In this document: positions 24,305 to 35,712 of the stretch, in pieces
Layout: every line of letters starts with the position of its first letter
Numbering within the stretch: position 1 is the first letter of the stretch
NCBI RefSeq assembly: GCF_000972845.2
Contig: NC_040029.1
Coordinates: 441,421-505,420 of the forward strand
Source: Larimichthys crocea
Lineage: Eukaryota; Chordata; Actinopteri; Sciaenidae
DNA: 64,000 nucleotides
Direction: 5' to 3'
Translations under genes and position numbers: made by a program
Notes under the pieces: model-generated
Database searches by the model: none
The model's input: only the letters and a program-made list of their open reading frames with translations
What the model was told of the DNA's origin: nothing

Positions 24305-24650
24305 CATCGATGGAGCTGAGGCGAGCCGAATGACGCCTGGTTGCTCTAATAAGCCACCTGTAACGACACCCACCTGTCAATCAAAGCGTCCACGCTCTTA
24401 ATCCTGCATAACTTTAAGCCTTAATATAATGTGAACAGGTGAGTTGTATATAAATTCACCCTCAGTACAGTTGTCATGAACGGGGAAATTAGCTACAGAG
24501 ACCAAAACTGTTTTTTGTACCAGGCTGTAAACATGTTTATTTCTGCTGTGAAACATGGGGACTTATGGAGACTGACTCACTTCTGGAGCCAGCCTCAAGT
24601 GGACGTTAGAGGAACTGCAGTTTTTGGCACTTCCGCATTGGGTTTCTGCT
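24305..24650 (-). mobile_element. Solo foldback-family arm, near complete
   Basis: Reads CATCGATGGAGCTGAGG ... CTGGTTGCTCTAATAAGCC ... CTGTCAATCAAAGCGTCC ... GGAACTGCAGTTTTTGGCAC, the full arm length in right-arm orientation. No partner arm is present upstream. The 60-codon frame at 24476-24658 lies inside this repeat and recurs in other copies, so it is not a gene. Confidence 0.85.
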
Positions 24651-25050
24651 TGATTTAAAACACCAGATTCACACAATATCACAAAGACAAGGCTGCGATG
24701 GACGAGAAACTCCAGATAAAATCGTAGGTGTTATTTCCAATAATTTCCTGTTGCACCGGTTGCATTCTGGTCGATGGATGTGTGAAGACGAACAGCGAGC
24801 GTGTAAAAGTGAGCTATGTAAAGCACTGAGAGATCCAGTGAACATAAGAGAAAGAAACCTAAAGCTTTATTGGCAAACGCTGAGCAACTGCGGTAAAGAT
24901 AATCAATGAAGCCCCATTATTTTCATAAGTTCTCTTTAATCATACAGCTTACTTCAAAAGTGAAGACAGGAGAAGCAGCTGGAACAGTTTATATTCCTGA
25001 TTCACTGTTTAATAAGATTTACTTTAAGCCGCCGGGTGTAATCCTCCAGG
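24651..25050. other. Unique sequence
   Basis: No gene or repeat recognised. Confidence 0.5.
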
Positions 25051-25125
25051 ATTAGATGATTGGGCCTAATTGTGCCGATCTATAAGAAGAAAGGTGATCC
25101 CGGGGATTGCAGAGGTATCACCAAC
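25051..25125 (+). mobile_element. LINE reverse-transcriptase scrap
   Basis: 25069-25122 reads IVPIYKKKGDPGDCRGIT, matching the N-terminal part of non-LTR retrotransposon reverse transcriptases (the PIyKKGD...C..YRGIT block). The frame is closed by a TGA just upstream and the match stops after about 20 residues. It is a small relic; the clade cannot be set. Confidence 0.75.
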
Positions 25126-25139
25126 ATACTGAATCCAAG

Positions 25140-26914
25140 CCAGTGATGTAAAGATACAAAACATTATTTAGCAAAAGGTTACTCCAGAAATTCTGACATC
25201 TTACGACTGAAACGTCGTATTTTTGTCGCGTTTTCACTAAATTACGATGCCTGACACCCCGACATGTGTTTTTCTTGTGATTTAAATTGGCCGTTACACT
25301 TCTGAGGACATCTCAGTACGTTATCTGCTCGGCGGCCTTGTCACCTTATTCCACTCATTATAATACTTTAAGCCCGGTAACGCTGTTACACTGGAGTTTA
25401 ATGAGCACGCTGCTGGATAGCTGAGATTCCTGATAGTTGCTTTGATATCGCGTGCGCTCGCTCGGGTAATTTTACAGTCGAATTACTGGAAAAAAAAAAA
25501 AAAAAACCTCTCTTCAATCGTGTTGCAAGGTTTTATAGTGTGCACCTTTATTTGGACACATTGTGGGCGTGTGCAACCTCCAGGATTCTGTTAATTAAAT
25601 GTAATTTACATCCACGGTTTTAACTGTCAATCAACCGTTCACCGTGCTTAATATGATTTAACAACTATCTCCTTGAAAGTTAATTGCTAATTATAAAATG
25701 AGCTCTGGAGTACACACAATAATGACGTCAAACACATCTTCAACTTCGACTACGAGTGAACTGATTTGATCCAAGGCGCGTACGTTGGTGTTAAAGAAGA
25801 AAACAACTGCCAGCGCCTCGTGAATGTTCTTTACTATTTGTGTTTTTAATAAAGTTTTAATGCCTGGTGTATTCATGGAGAAGTTTGGAGCAGTAATAAT
25901 TGGTTTAGTGTTTACTGCTATTTTTTTTTTACCTCAGAGAAACAATAAAAACGTTTCTGACATGGGAAAAACAAAACTTTTAATAAATAAATCTAAATAT
26001 ACATCGTTTTCACCTGAGCGGCGTTGCTGATGAAAATTGCGTCCACATGGGGGAATCTCTGCATTGCTGCTGATTAATGTTTTTTTTTAGATTTATATAC
26101 ACAAACCTGTGCAAAGTATGAAAAAGAAACTTCAAAGCGAGCGAGTCGTCTTATTGCCTGACAAGAAGTTGTTTCCCGACAGCACTGTTCTGATTTTTCA
26201 TTGAAGAGCCGCTTCGCCCCTGACACGCTCGGCCTGACTATTATATAATTAGATCAAAAAACAAATGTTAAACCCTCACATCAAAGACTCGTTTTGAAAA
26301 ATCCATCTCTCCAATTGTGGCTGATTAGGGATCCTCCGGAGGCTGCCGGGAGGTGAGTGTGCGCGGGGATGCAAATGAGATCGGCCTGCTCTGTTTTTGC
26401 TGGATTGGTGGATGCATTAGAAACCGAGAGTCCCTCATGTTCTCTCCCTCTCGGTGCGCCTCTCTGCTCTCTTTTCTTACTCCTTCTAAAGTCTCTTCCC
26501 ACTCAATCTATCTCTGTCGCCTCCTCAACGCTACAACAACGCCGGCTCTTAATCACTGGGATGGATGTGCGGAGGCGGCTGCTCGGCGTAGACATGTTGG
26601 CTGACCGCAAACAAAAAGGTTGTTGGTTCCATCTGCAGCACTAAACGAGTATACAGTAAGATTCAACGTGGGCGGCTAACTGCATCATCCACATCTCTGA
26701 AGTGCTCTTGAACAAGGCACAACATGCAAAAAGGACACAAACAACTCTGAATTACTACTTAATAAGATGCATTGTTTGCCGACTCTCACCCTGATACATC
26801 ACTCGAAAGTTGGTCGTTGATATCAGCTTGTAACTGTTCATTTCAGTCCAAAACACAGGACCTACATACAAGACGTCATGCTAAAAGACTGAGGCTAACA
26901 TAAAATAAACAGTG
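25140..26914. other. Mostly unique; AT-rich enhancer-like patch and a GC-rich patch
   Basis: 25575-25700 contains GTTAATTAAATGTAATTTAC, CTGTCAATCAA (PBX/MEIS-like) and AGTTAATTGCTAATTAT. 26340-26600 is more GC-rich and carries ATGCAAAT (POU octamer) near 26370. Poly-A near 25491-25506. No gene recognised. Confidence 0.35.
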
Positions 26915-26998
26915 TAGTATTGTAACAAACAGTAGTGTATTGTATAGTATTGGAACAAACAGTAGTGTATTGTACAGTATTGTAACAAACAGTAGTCT
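26915..26998. repeat. 30-bp minisatellite, ~2.8 units
   Basis: Units begin at 26915, 26945 and 26975 with the core AGTATTGTAACAAACAGTAG. Unit 2 has one T-to-G change; the third unit is partial. Confidence 0.95.
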
Positions 26999-29733
26999 TT
27001 AACCTTTAATGTGATCTGTAACACCTTGAAGTAATTTGTAGTTCGTATATATCACTTCGTTACGACTGTTGGTAGTAAACTAGTGCCCGGACATGCTAAC
27101 CATTGTAGCTCATATCAGCATGGATAATCATACTCTTTAATCCATCCCTTGAAATTGTGCTTGTGTTTTCTATTTTGAAAGAAGACATCACCCTTTAAAC
27201 TCTTTAAATAAAGAGTACTGCTTGAATCCAAAGCAAGACTACATATGCTAATGGTTGTTATGGGGCATCTTCACCCAAAGCAATCTAACTTTTTTAATCT
27301 TTAAGGCATAAATCTTCAGCCTGCAGAGCCGGATCCTTAATAATATGCAAAGTTATTAATTAGAATGACAGCCACATCGGGGCATCTATTACAAGTCGAT
27401 AATCCATGTAGCAGCTTTTATTCGCTTTATGAAGTGCAAATTTCAGGTATTCAGAGTCTGATGTTTTAATAATGCTTCTGCTCTCTCTCCCACCGCTTCA
27501 CACATGGTGTTACAGGCACTCCTGTCGCTGTTTTTACTTTTAAATTACATTACCCTCGCTCTGTTATGGATGCGATTTCATTTTTCACTCACTGATACAG
27601 TGCTGTGGTTTAAAAAAAACACAACACATATTTTCTTGCTCTGTGTGTTATTCAAGACTGCTGTAAAGTATCTCCAATTGTGTTCCAACATCAAAACCAC
27701 CTCAGAGAGACACAGCTTCCTTTAAAAGCTGCAATCCATCACTGCAATAAAAGACACAGAAGCAACAAATGAAATATGACTGCATTAAGTTTATTTTGCC
27801 CACTTTTAAGCACGGGGGATAAATAACCGTGTGCTACAGAAAATAGTCCCCAACAGATGTGTGAATATTAGTGGAATAATGCCATGTGTGTTCTCCACAT
27901 TCATCTTCTGCTCGCTATTCACAACAATGGAGAACAGCTCTGCCGCTTGCCGTGCAAGTCGTCTTTGATGTCGGTGGGAGTGGGAGAGTGATACATGGAG
28001 GAACATAAATGTGGAGAAAAAAGTGTTGATGTGAAACTGACCAGCGTTTTTTCCTGCAAGTGTGTTGGCGGCGAGTCACAGGCGACGCCGGAGTTCTGTT
28101 TTTTAAAAGCAGTTTGAGAGAAATTCATCAAGTAACGGCATTAATATCAGCGTCTTCGCAGAATAAATCACATCACGGGGGTTACAACGCCGAGACGGAG
28201 CTTATTCTTACTAATTAGGACACCACATATTTGCTCCGTTTGCCAAAGAGAAATTCAAGTACATACTCGGGAAGATGAATCAAATCAAAATTAAACAAGA
28301 CAACACAAACTAGCTCATTGTGCTACAGGTCCACAGGTGTTAAGTGATCATAGATCAGCCACGTTTTAGATGTTTTTTTTAAGTATTTAGGTGATTCTGG
28401 CCTAATTTCTGGGTGTATTTCAATATAGTGACACCCCAGAAATATTTTTGGCTGTTTATGTGTTACTCAATGACCCAAATTTGAATTTGGAGGGTCACTC
28501 TTAGTGACCAACCCACAATTAACTATCACCCAACTCTGCAGTTTCCCTCAGCTCTAGGAGCCTTTTAGCGTTTTAGCACTTTTGAGGTCTTTGTTTTGGT
28601 TTTTACAGCCTGCAACTATAATGTTTGGTTCACATTGTTCTCCGTTGCAGTTGTTTTCAGTGCTAGGTGCTGGGTAGGAGGTGCAAAGCAATCCAACAGC
28701 GGACTACGCCAACCCTCAGGAGTTGGTGAAGACCTATATCAGAACCTGTCGACCATCACATGACTCAAAGTGAAGGCGAAGGTTGCTGGATGTGTCAAAA
28801 ACATCAATCAATACACATTGGATATTTGTACAAGACTTTCCAGCTTCCCGCGAAAGCTCGTTGTTCTCAAAGACCAATTGTACAGCACTTATACACAAGA
28901 ATGGTGACTCAGACTGCTGCAATGGCTTCCAAACAGCTATACAAGACACATGGACACATCAGTGCTACACCGATGGCAATAGGTGTGACAACTGTACCAA
29001 TTGTGTGGTGCACACTGAGATATAGCAGCCTGTGTTTGACTGATCAATAAAACTAAGATGTAATCAACTATATAATTTAGTCCGATCGGTGGAAAAAGAG
29101 GGGAAAACAACTACTTGACTACTTGGGTGACCTTTCAGACATTTGAAAGCAGCAAGAGCAGCAATGACTTGCTCCGACATCACCTCCTCCGTCTAAAATA
29201 CTTTCATCAAAAGTAGAAAAGATGAAAATCACCAAGCAGCAAGGAGCTATTATGGTGGTTAACAATCTGGACATTGCTTCCACTTACACAGGATAGAGCA
29301 TTCAACAAATCCACAAAAGGAACCTTACATTACTGGAATCACGAATCACCGCTTGATAGGCACCTTTGTTCTTATCTGACATTTCCAGCAGGGCTGTCAT
29401 TTGCTTTGTGCATCATGTACGCGTACATTGAAGTGGCGCCGTGAGTGAAGGCTTGCGTGAGGCAAAACCGGCTTGTTTGTTAGACAATTTAACTGCAATC
29501 GTTGATGCACCCGCTATTTGCGATAGGCGATTAAGGTGCTGAAAGGATGTGCACAAATGTGTCAGCATTCAGGCTGCTGTCAATTTCAAACTAATGGTAG
29601 ACGGTGCGGTGTTATGGGGGGGTGGTATTCAGCAGAGATGTAAGCTGAACACTTCTCGTTCAAGAAACACTTCTGTGAATGTCACACTGCTCTTTCTTTC
29701 CTCCAATACTATGCTAAAAAATAAACTAATGTC
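26999..29733. other. Unique sequence, no gene recognised
   Basis: 27330-27450 (AATATGCAAAGTTATTAATT, GATAATCCATG) is a weak non-coding-element candidate. Around 28428-28530 there are small hairpins, for example GTCACTcttAGTGAC. The frames at 28760-29050 are open in two phases but give no recognisable product. Confidence 0.45.
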
Positions 29734-30275
29734 CATGACTCTACCGGGTTGGGAGCGAGTTGCTACCCCAACGAAGGAGTTCGAGTGATTGGAAAATGAA
29801 CCGTGAGATGAACCGGGGGGGTTGTACCGGACTGTTGTGGGGAAGAGGGAGCTGAACCACAAGGGGAAGCTCTCGATTTTCCAGTCCATCTACGTTCCAA
29901 ACCTCAGCTATGGTCATGAGCTTTGGGTAGTGACCGAAAGAACGAGATTGCAGATACAAGCTGCTGAAATTAGCTTCTTCTGCCGGGTGGCCGGGCTTTG
30001 AGATAGGGTGAGTGGCTTGGACATCTGGAGGGAGCACTGGATTATAATGCCCCCCTGGACGCCTCCCTTTGGAAGCGTTCCCAGCACGTCCAACTGGAAA
30101 GAGACCCTGAGGCAGATCCGGAAACCGCTGGAAGGACTTCAAAGCCCATCTAGCCTGGGAACACCTCAGGATCCTCCAGGAGGAGCTGGAGTGCATTGCT
30201 GGAAAGGAAGGACGTCCTGCTGAACTTGCTACTACCCGACCCCGGATAAGCAGAATAAAAATTGATGAATGGACT
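29734..30275 (+). mobile_element. LINE C-terminal ORF and 3' end relic (CR1/L2/Rex group)
   Basis: 29873-29926 reads SIFQSIYVPNLSYGHELW, followed by VTERTRLQIQAAE and CRVAGL, the well-conserved C-terminal region of a fish non-LTR retrotransposon ORF. A TGA at 29999-30001 interrupts it, and the later part (GCCTCCCTTTGGAAGCG, TGGGAACACCTCAGGATCC) has deletions. The DNA ends CGACCCCGGATAAGCAGAA then a decayed GATGAATGG, the usual tail before a GGATGG-type repeat. The upstream border is near CTACCGGGTTGGGAGCGAG. Dead 5'-truncated copy. Confidence 0.85.
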
Positions 30276-33200
30276 TTGGACCTTCCACTTCACATATAAT
30301 ATGACTGTTGTACTCCGTACTTGCACGTAAAGTAATCTTGGAGATTTAAGACGCTTGCTTTCTTGCTGGTTCAAGCACGCACTGTCATTCACCTTGTGGA
30401 AGAGCAACAGGTAAATCAGGCATTAGAAACATTAAAGCTTTGACAGAATGTCGTGCGTGCGCGCACTTGGACGTCCGTCTTTCGCCGTCGTCTCTTTTGT
30501 ACTTTTTGTTCCTTTGGGTCTTATTAATAGCGCACAATTAGAGCGCCATTAAACGCAATGAAACAAAGTGCACGGAGACGCCATTAGTCTGAGAGCTGGC
30601 GTGATTGAGTCCCCGCGTAAATCACGACGCAGATTAAGTAGCGCGGTGAGCGTTTCTGCCATTAAAGTTAGGGATGTGCTGTCTTTGTTTTGTGGACAGC
30701 CATAAAACAATAGGGCACCTTGGCTGCACTGGGAGGCCCACACCAAGTGTGCAGGAACCACACATTATCAGCCACAGAGTTCTGGGGGGCAAATCCATAT
30801 AAAGGATATTATGACTCACAATTACTTACTACTTGAGGCAACGGTAGAATTACAGCTGTCACAAGCAGAGTTTCACATTTCATTTATGGGGGGAATATAT
30901 ATAAAGTACATATTTGATTGACGTCTGCTATTTGAAATCACTAATTACCTCAGCATTTACTGTAATTACTATGGCTGATATAATAGTTTTTAGGGTGTAA
31001 TTTTATACAATTCAACCTCATTCATGTCTGAATGGCATCAAGTGAGGTGTGAAACCTTTCTGGTTCTTGCATGAAGACCCAGCGAAACGGCTCCAAACAT
31101 CCAACCGGGTTTCAGAGTCTATGCCGTAGACTAAAGATGATGCAGGGTGGGTGTCGACGGAGCAGCAGCAGCAGCATTCCTCATATTTCCACCGGGGGAT
31201 GGAGAGGAACACCGTGTTCCAGGACGGGAGGAGAATCGACAACATGACAGGAAGATCGACGGGGGTGGAAGTACGAGCGAGGAAGGGGCTAAAAGAGAAG
31301 GATTACCTCAACGTGGTTATACAGAGGGATCATTATCACCTCGGTTGGGCGAAGGGTTTATGGAAGTGGAATAAAGCGCCTCGTGTTGTGCGTGGCAGAC
31401 GTTCCTGAAGCTATTTAGATGAATGATATCAGAAGAAATCTTCCCACTGTACACAGATAGCTCACAGAGGCTGTTTTGTACATGCTGCTACCAACCTGCC
31501 TTTAACGTGGACTCATAGCAACAATGTTTTGCAGCATTTCGAGGCACCATATTTCAAACACAATGGCAATGCCTTCCAAAAAAAGCTGGCACCGAACTGG
31601 TCAAAGCTGGATTTCTCCACTCCGAAGCATAAAAATGCTCATGAGGAAACATTTGGAAGTTGCTACTGTTCCTGTCTATCTGATAACAATGAATCATCCC
31701 AGTAAGAAACACAGGAAGCCCGCTTCTTTTTTTTCTCTTTCTTCCTTTGGCTGCAGCAGAGAGTAGATAGTATATCATAGTTAATGTGTTGCACACTCGC
31801 CCTCTTGAACTTCACCCAGAGTATATCACGGTCTTATCGTTACAAATGCCTCATTCGCTGGGACCAGCTGTACGTCCTTCCCTGAAAAATGTACATTTCA
31901 TCGCCTGCGAAGATAAATCAGCTCTCATCTATACCCAGTATGCACTACACAGCCTTGCAGCGAAAATACCGCACGCGTTGATGGACTCTTGACATTCTTG
32001 TGTTCAGTCAGTGTTCAGCGAGGAAGATCACAAGAGCGTACGAAGACCAACATAAGCGGGGGGGGTGAAGCGTTAGCATGGTTTCAGAGATGAAAGCCCG
32101 TCTCTGGCCCAGTGAAAGACGGAATGAGGAGTATCTGTCACTGCTAATATTCTGCTTGTCCATGCATGGCAAGGCTTTACAAACACGTTCGTCTGAACCA
32201 GTGAGTCAAACGCCTCTGCAGCTTTATGTACGTTTGCCTGAAAGTGCACACAACAGGAGTGAGCAGAAAAATGAATTTCTTTATAAATTAGTTAATTACA
32301 CTGAAAGATTACACACAAAGATTCTTGGAAAATCTCAGTGTTGGCTTTAATAAAAGATGTGTGCTCGAGTAAGTTCTCTAAATTTTCAAACAAAGTGTCC
32401 AAAGCCCAAATCAGTGAGCCAACTTTTTACACTTCCTGAACACTGACACTTCTCTGTGCACTCAGTGAACGCGCTGACCTCCATTTCTAATCCTGATCCA
32501 ATGCAAGGATAGCCAGATGCCCTTGTTGTCACCCTACGACGTCAATGTCTCCCCAAGGGGGGTCCTTGGTGAGGCCAAACAACTGCATGAGCAGCGCCGG
32601 ATTACAGTCATCCACTGAGGTTTTGGCCGAATAAGGCCATGGACAGGACATGGTCGCACCAGGGGGTGCCTCCTGTAGATTGCCAATATCTCACCCTCTC
32701 CACAGGCGCTCTGATACCGAGGGAGGGAGAAACAGGCCACTTTGAAGGTTATCGACCAGCCAGCAAACACATGGGGAAGTGTGGGGGCGACCAGAAAGAA
32801 AACAGGACGTGGCTATTAGCTGTTTCCACAAAATACGGCTTTTATATCTGTCTCGCCACGTTTAATTTCCCCTTCGTTGGAGAAATGTTGATTTTCTCGC
32901 ATCCCTTCAAGCTTGGCCTCGTTCTCTTTGTTCTTTTCTCAGCTGCAGAGTAATTAATGATCATGTGTCATTCTCTCAGTGACTCTGGGGAGAAGTTCAG
33001 CGGGGGCAAACGTGGTGTCAATAATCTCCATCAAAAACGGCGCTAAACTGAGAAGAAAAAGTGCCTGTTGTACTTTATTTAAAGAAAATCTGAAGTTCTT
33101 GTCAGTGCCTGCACAGTACAGTACATCTTATCAGAACTTGATATACAGCAGAGCAAGCAAGAGATCCTTGTTCAGAGACACGAACATGAGAAATGTCCCC

Positions 33201-33329
33201 ATGAATATTTCAGTTCTGGTGTCATTTTTGCTCTCCGGCTAACTCTCTCCAGAGGATCTCCTTCTATTTTTGTAATTATGGCCTCTCCTCTTGCAAAAGT
33301 CCAGAATATCACTGCGGTACAATGGCTAG
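30276..33329. other. Unique sequence, no gene recognised
   Basis: Two overlapping plus-strand frames at 31147-31408 share a CAG run (read as poly-Ala or poly-Gln) but match nothing known. The frames at 32078-32350 and 32639-32953 are also unrecognised. Confidence 0.45.
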
Positions 33330-33480
33330 AATGTCATGGTCCTCAGAGGATAAACCCCAGTGTTTAGACGTCCCATAGCCTCACTGCTAGTGGTTGAACA
33401 CCACAGAACACTTAAAACACTGATGTCTTTAGGACTTGCTGAACATTTCATGCTCCCAAGAGGAAGAACCCCTTTGAATT
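33330..33480 (-). repeat. Possible fragment of a dispersed fish repeat
   Basis: The reverse complement of 33330-33362 reads TTTATCCTCTGAGGACCATG, similar to a widespread fish repeat whose plus-strand relative lies at 61365-61545 (ATTCATCCAAAGGGGACCATG). The match is short and from memory, so this is tentative. Confidence 0.3.
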
Positions 33481-33559
33481 TTAAGACACAATCTTTCACA
33501 CCACCAAAAATTTGAGTCTAGCATTGCAAACTACAAAAACATCACCCAACAGCACCATT

Positions 33560-33720
33560 AAATCACTCTTAGCAATGAAGTATTATGTATGCATAATGGG
33601 GGGGCACATCAACCATCCCTGCACCTTGTAAGCATCATACCTTTCTGTAATTATTAACAATTACAGCATGCTTCTGTCTAATGAGAGAAAAGTACATGTT
33701 GGTAACCGCTAATTAAACGT
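33560..33720. other. Candidate conserved non-coding element
   Basis: AT-rich unique sequence with TATGTATGCATAATG, the perfect inverted pair CTGTAATT / AATTACAG at 33645-33666, and GCTAATTAAACG. Homeodomain- and POU-like composition; conservation untested. Confidence 0.3.
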
Positions 33721-34085
33721 GTACACACAACATGTTTACAGCACAGAAGCCAGCAAGTCACGAAGGTGTCAGCACGGGAGAGAAAATCAAGTGCGGCGCG
33801 TGACGGCTGTTTGGAGGGTTTGACCCTGTACTGAACGCCGCTGCCCTCGGGCAACAGAATACATTTGTGTCCCCTGCAGTCAAGGGTACTGAATTATGAA
33901 TTATGGGTGAGAGATGATCAAAGATTATAGAAATAATGTGTCGCCCATGTCAGTTTGCCATTGGCTTGACCTTTGGTTGCCAAACATGACCTCTAAAATA
34001 CATTTTTAACATTTGCTGCATTAGTTTTTACTACATTCTTGGAGAAGAGGATGCGGGAGAGTATTCGTTCGGATGCGATCTGCAA

Positions 34086-34130
34086 TTTAACCACTAGGTG
34101 CCACTAAATCCTACACACCGTTACAGTCAG
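34086..34130 (-). mobile_element. Short end fragment of the TIR element family
   Basis: CCACTAGGTGCCACTAAATC followed by CTACACACCG equals the inverted left end of the 59166-59420 family. Confidence 0.6.
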
Positions 34131-34906
34131 AACCAGAGAACTGCGTTCAAATCAGCTTTGGAGAATCTATGAAGAGAAGAAGAACAGCTTGAACAACTGA
34201 AGATAAAGTTACGGCAATAAAGCGTCACGTTTTTATTATTAAACTGAAAAAAATAAAAACTCAAATTGGTAACTAAAGTAAATACTTTTCAGCTTTGGCA
34301 ACTAAAAGTCGGCGTCAACTTTTAAAAGTTCGTGTTGCTACAATCAGAGGAAGTCAGGACAAAGTAAACCGTGTTCAAACCAACGACGACAACATCTAAA
34401 AGCATCAGTAACGAAGTGAACGCTGTATCAGCATTCTGTAAAAAAGTGGAGCGTGATAATTTTAGATTATTCCCAGCTCGGTCTCTCGTGAGACAAACTT
34501 ATCCTCACCTGAGGGGGGCTGAAAACAGTCTACAACGCAGGTAAACGTGAGCTCCTGTTTAGCTCAACATCATAATGTTTTCCATCCAGATCAAACCCGT
34601 TTCCACGGAGATGCAGACAGTATCCACGTTGGGCGAATGGTATTTCTATTAGATTTAGTCACACTCCCCTGGTTTGCCCCCCCTCTGCTTTGTAGCAGTG
34701 TTTGCACTTTGTCCTAATAGAGCAAAAAGAGAACCCCTTGTCTGAACAATTTAAAAAAGCAATTTGTTCTCTTTCTCCCTCTGTTTGCTTTTACTGTGTT
34801 CTGGCCCAGTGCACAGGGAGCAAGCTAACCTTACATAAATTACTCCTGGTGCCTATGAAAATGTCAACAAGATGTGTCTAACTCGCGTCCTCTTATGATA
34901 GTGTAC

Positions 34907-34925
34907 GAGAGAGAGAGAGAGAGAG
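34907..34925. repeat. (GA)n microsatellite
   Basis: About 9.5 GA units. Confidence 0.95.
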
Positions 34926-34996
34926 GGAAAATGTGTGTGTGCAGCTATGTTACAACCACGCAGAGTGCATGCATGTGTGACTGTCACTGATATCCA

Positions 34997-35015
34997 GTGT
35001 GTGTGTGTGTGTGTG
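34997..35015. repeat. (GT)n microsatellite
   Basis: About 9.5 GT units. Confidence 0.95.
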
Positions 35016-35658
35016 GGTGGATGTGTCAGGCGTCAGGTTGGAGGTTGAGTACGACCCGGGTGGCCCTCGGGCCCTTCTGACGAGGATGGATGGATGAATG
35101 TGAACATCTCTTTCACGCTCCTTTCACAGCGGCTGGGCTGATTCATCTGTCTGAGACGCCGTTGTCATTTCGCTTGTCTGATGCGCGCCCCAACCACTCC
35201 TGCTGATGGATCATTCAGCACCACCAACCACCACCCACCTCCTCCTCCTCATACGCCTGCGTGGCCATCTCGTAAACGTGCATTTGTCAACATGAGCGGA
35301 CGTCCAAGCGTCTTCCGCAATTGTATTCCTCATCGAGGGAAGTGGTGTTTTTCGAAAACAAGTGCAGGAGAAAAACAAGTGCAGAAATGTGGCCTCACAC
35401 TGCTCGTGCCCACTACAAATGGTTCCTCTCGGCGGGCGGGCACCTTCAAGCCCGCGTCGCCTGCTGTTTTCTCCCACAAGCTCCTTTTATCTGTCGCCAT
35501 CATTTAAGCGGGCACTCATACGACACATAAAACCTGCCTTCACGCTTTGTTTCGCTTTGTTTTAACGCAGTGCCGCGGAAAGACACAAAAACAGCAGCAG
35601 CGTGGTCTTTCTTTGACTGAAATGTATCTTTTTTTATGTGTATTCTGTCGTGTTACAG

Positions 35659-35712
35659 CTTGACCAGATGCACATGTCGTGGAGAGGACTGTTCGCCAGG
35701 TTCGGAGCGAAG
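35659..35712 (+). other. Possible 54-nt exon (weak)
   Basis: A T-rich tract and TGTTACAG precede 35659, and GTAAAC follows 35712. The 54 nt between are open in frame and would encode 18 residues, LDQMHMSWRGLFARFGAK. I do not recognise the peptide. Chance splice-like signals are common, so this is only a candidate. Confidence 0.15.

Noticed and set aside
24476..24658. Repeated short frame beginning MNGEISYRDQN as a small conserved protein
   Set aside because: It lies within a foldback arm and recurs wherever the repeat does; conservation is that of the repeat DNA.
28760..29050. Two overlapping plus-strand frames as a cysteine-rich peptide or transposase
   Set aside because: Neither phase shows a known motif and no terminal repeats flank them.
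31147..31408. Poly-Q/poly-A containing frames as a transcription-factor exon
   Set aside because: Only a short CAG run; the rest is unrecognised and two phases are open.
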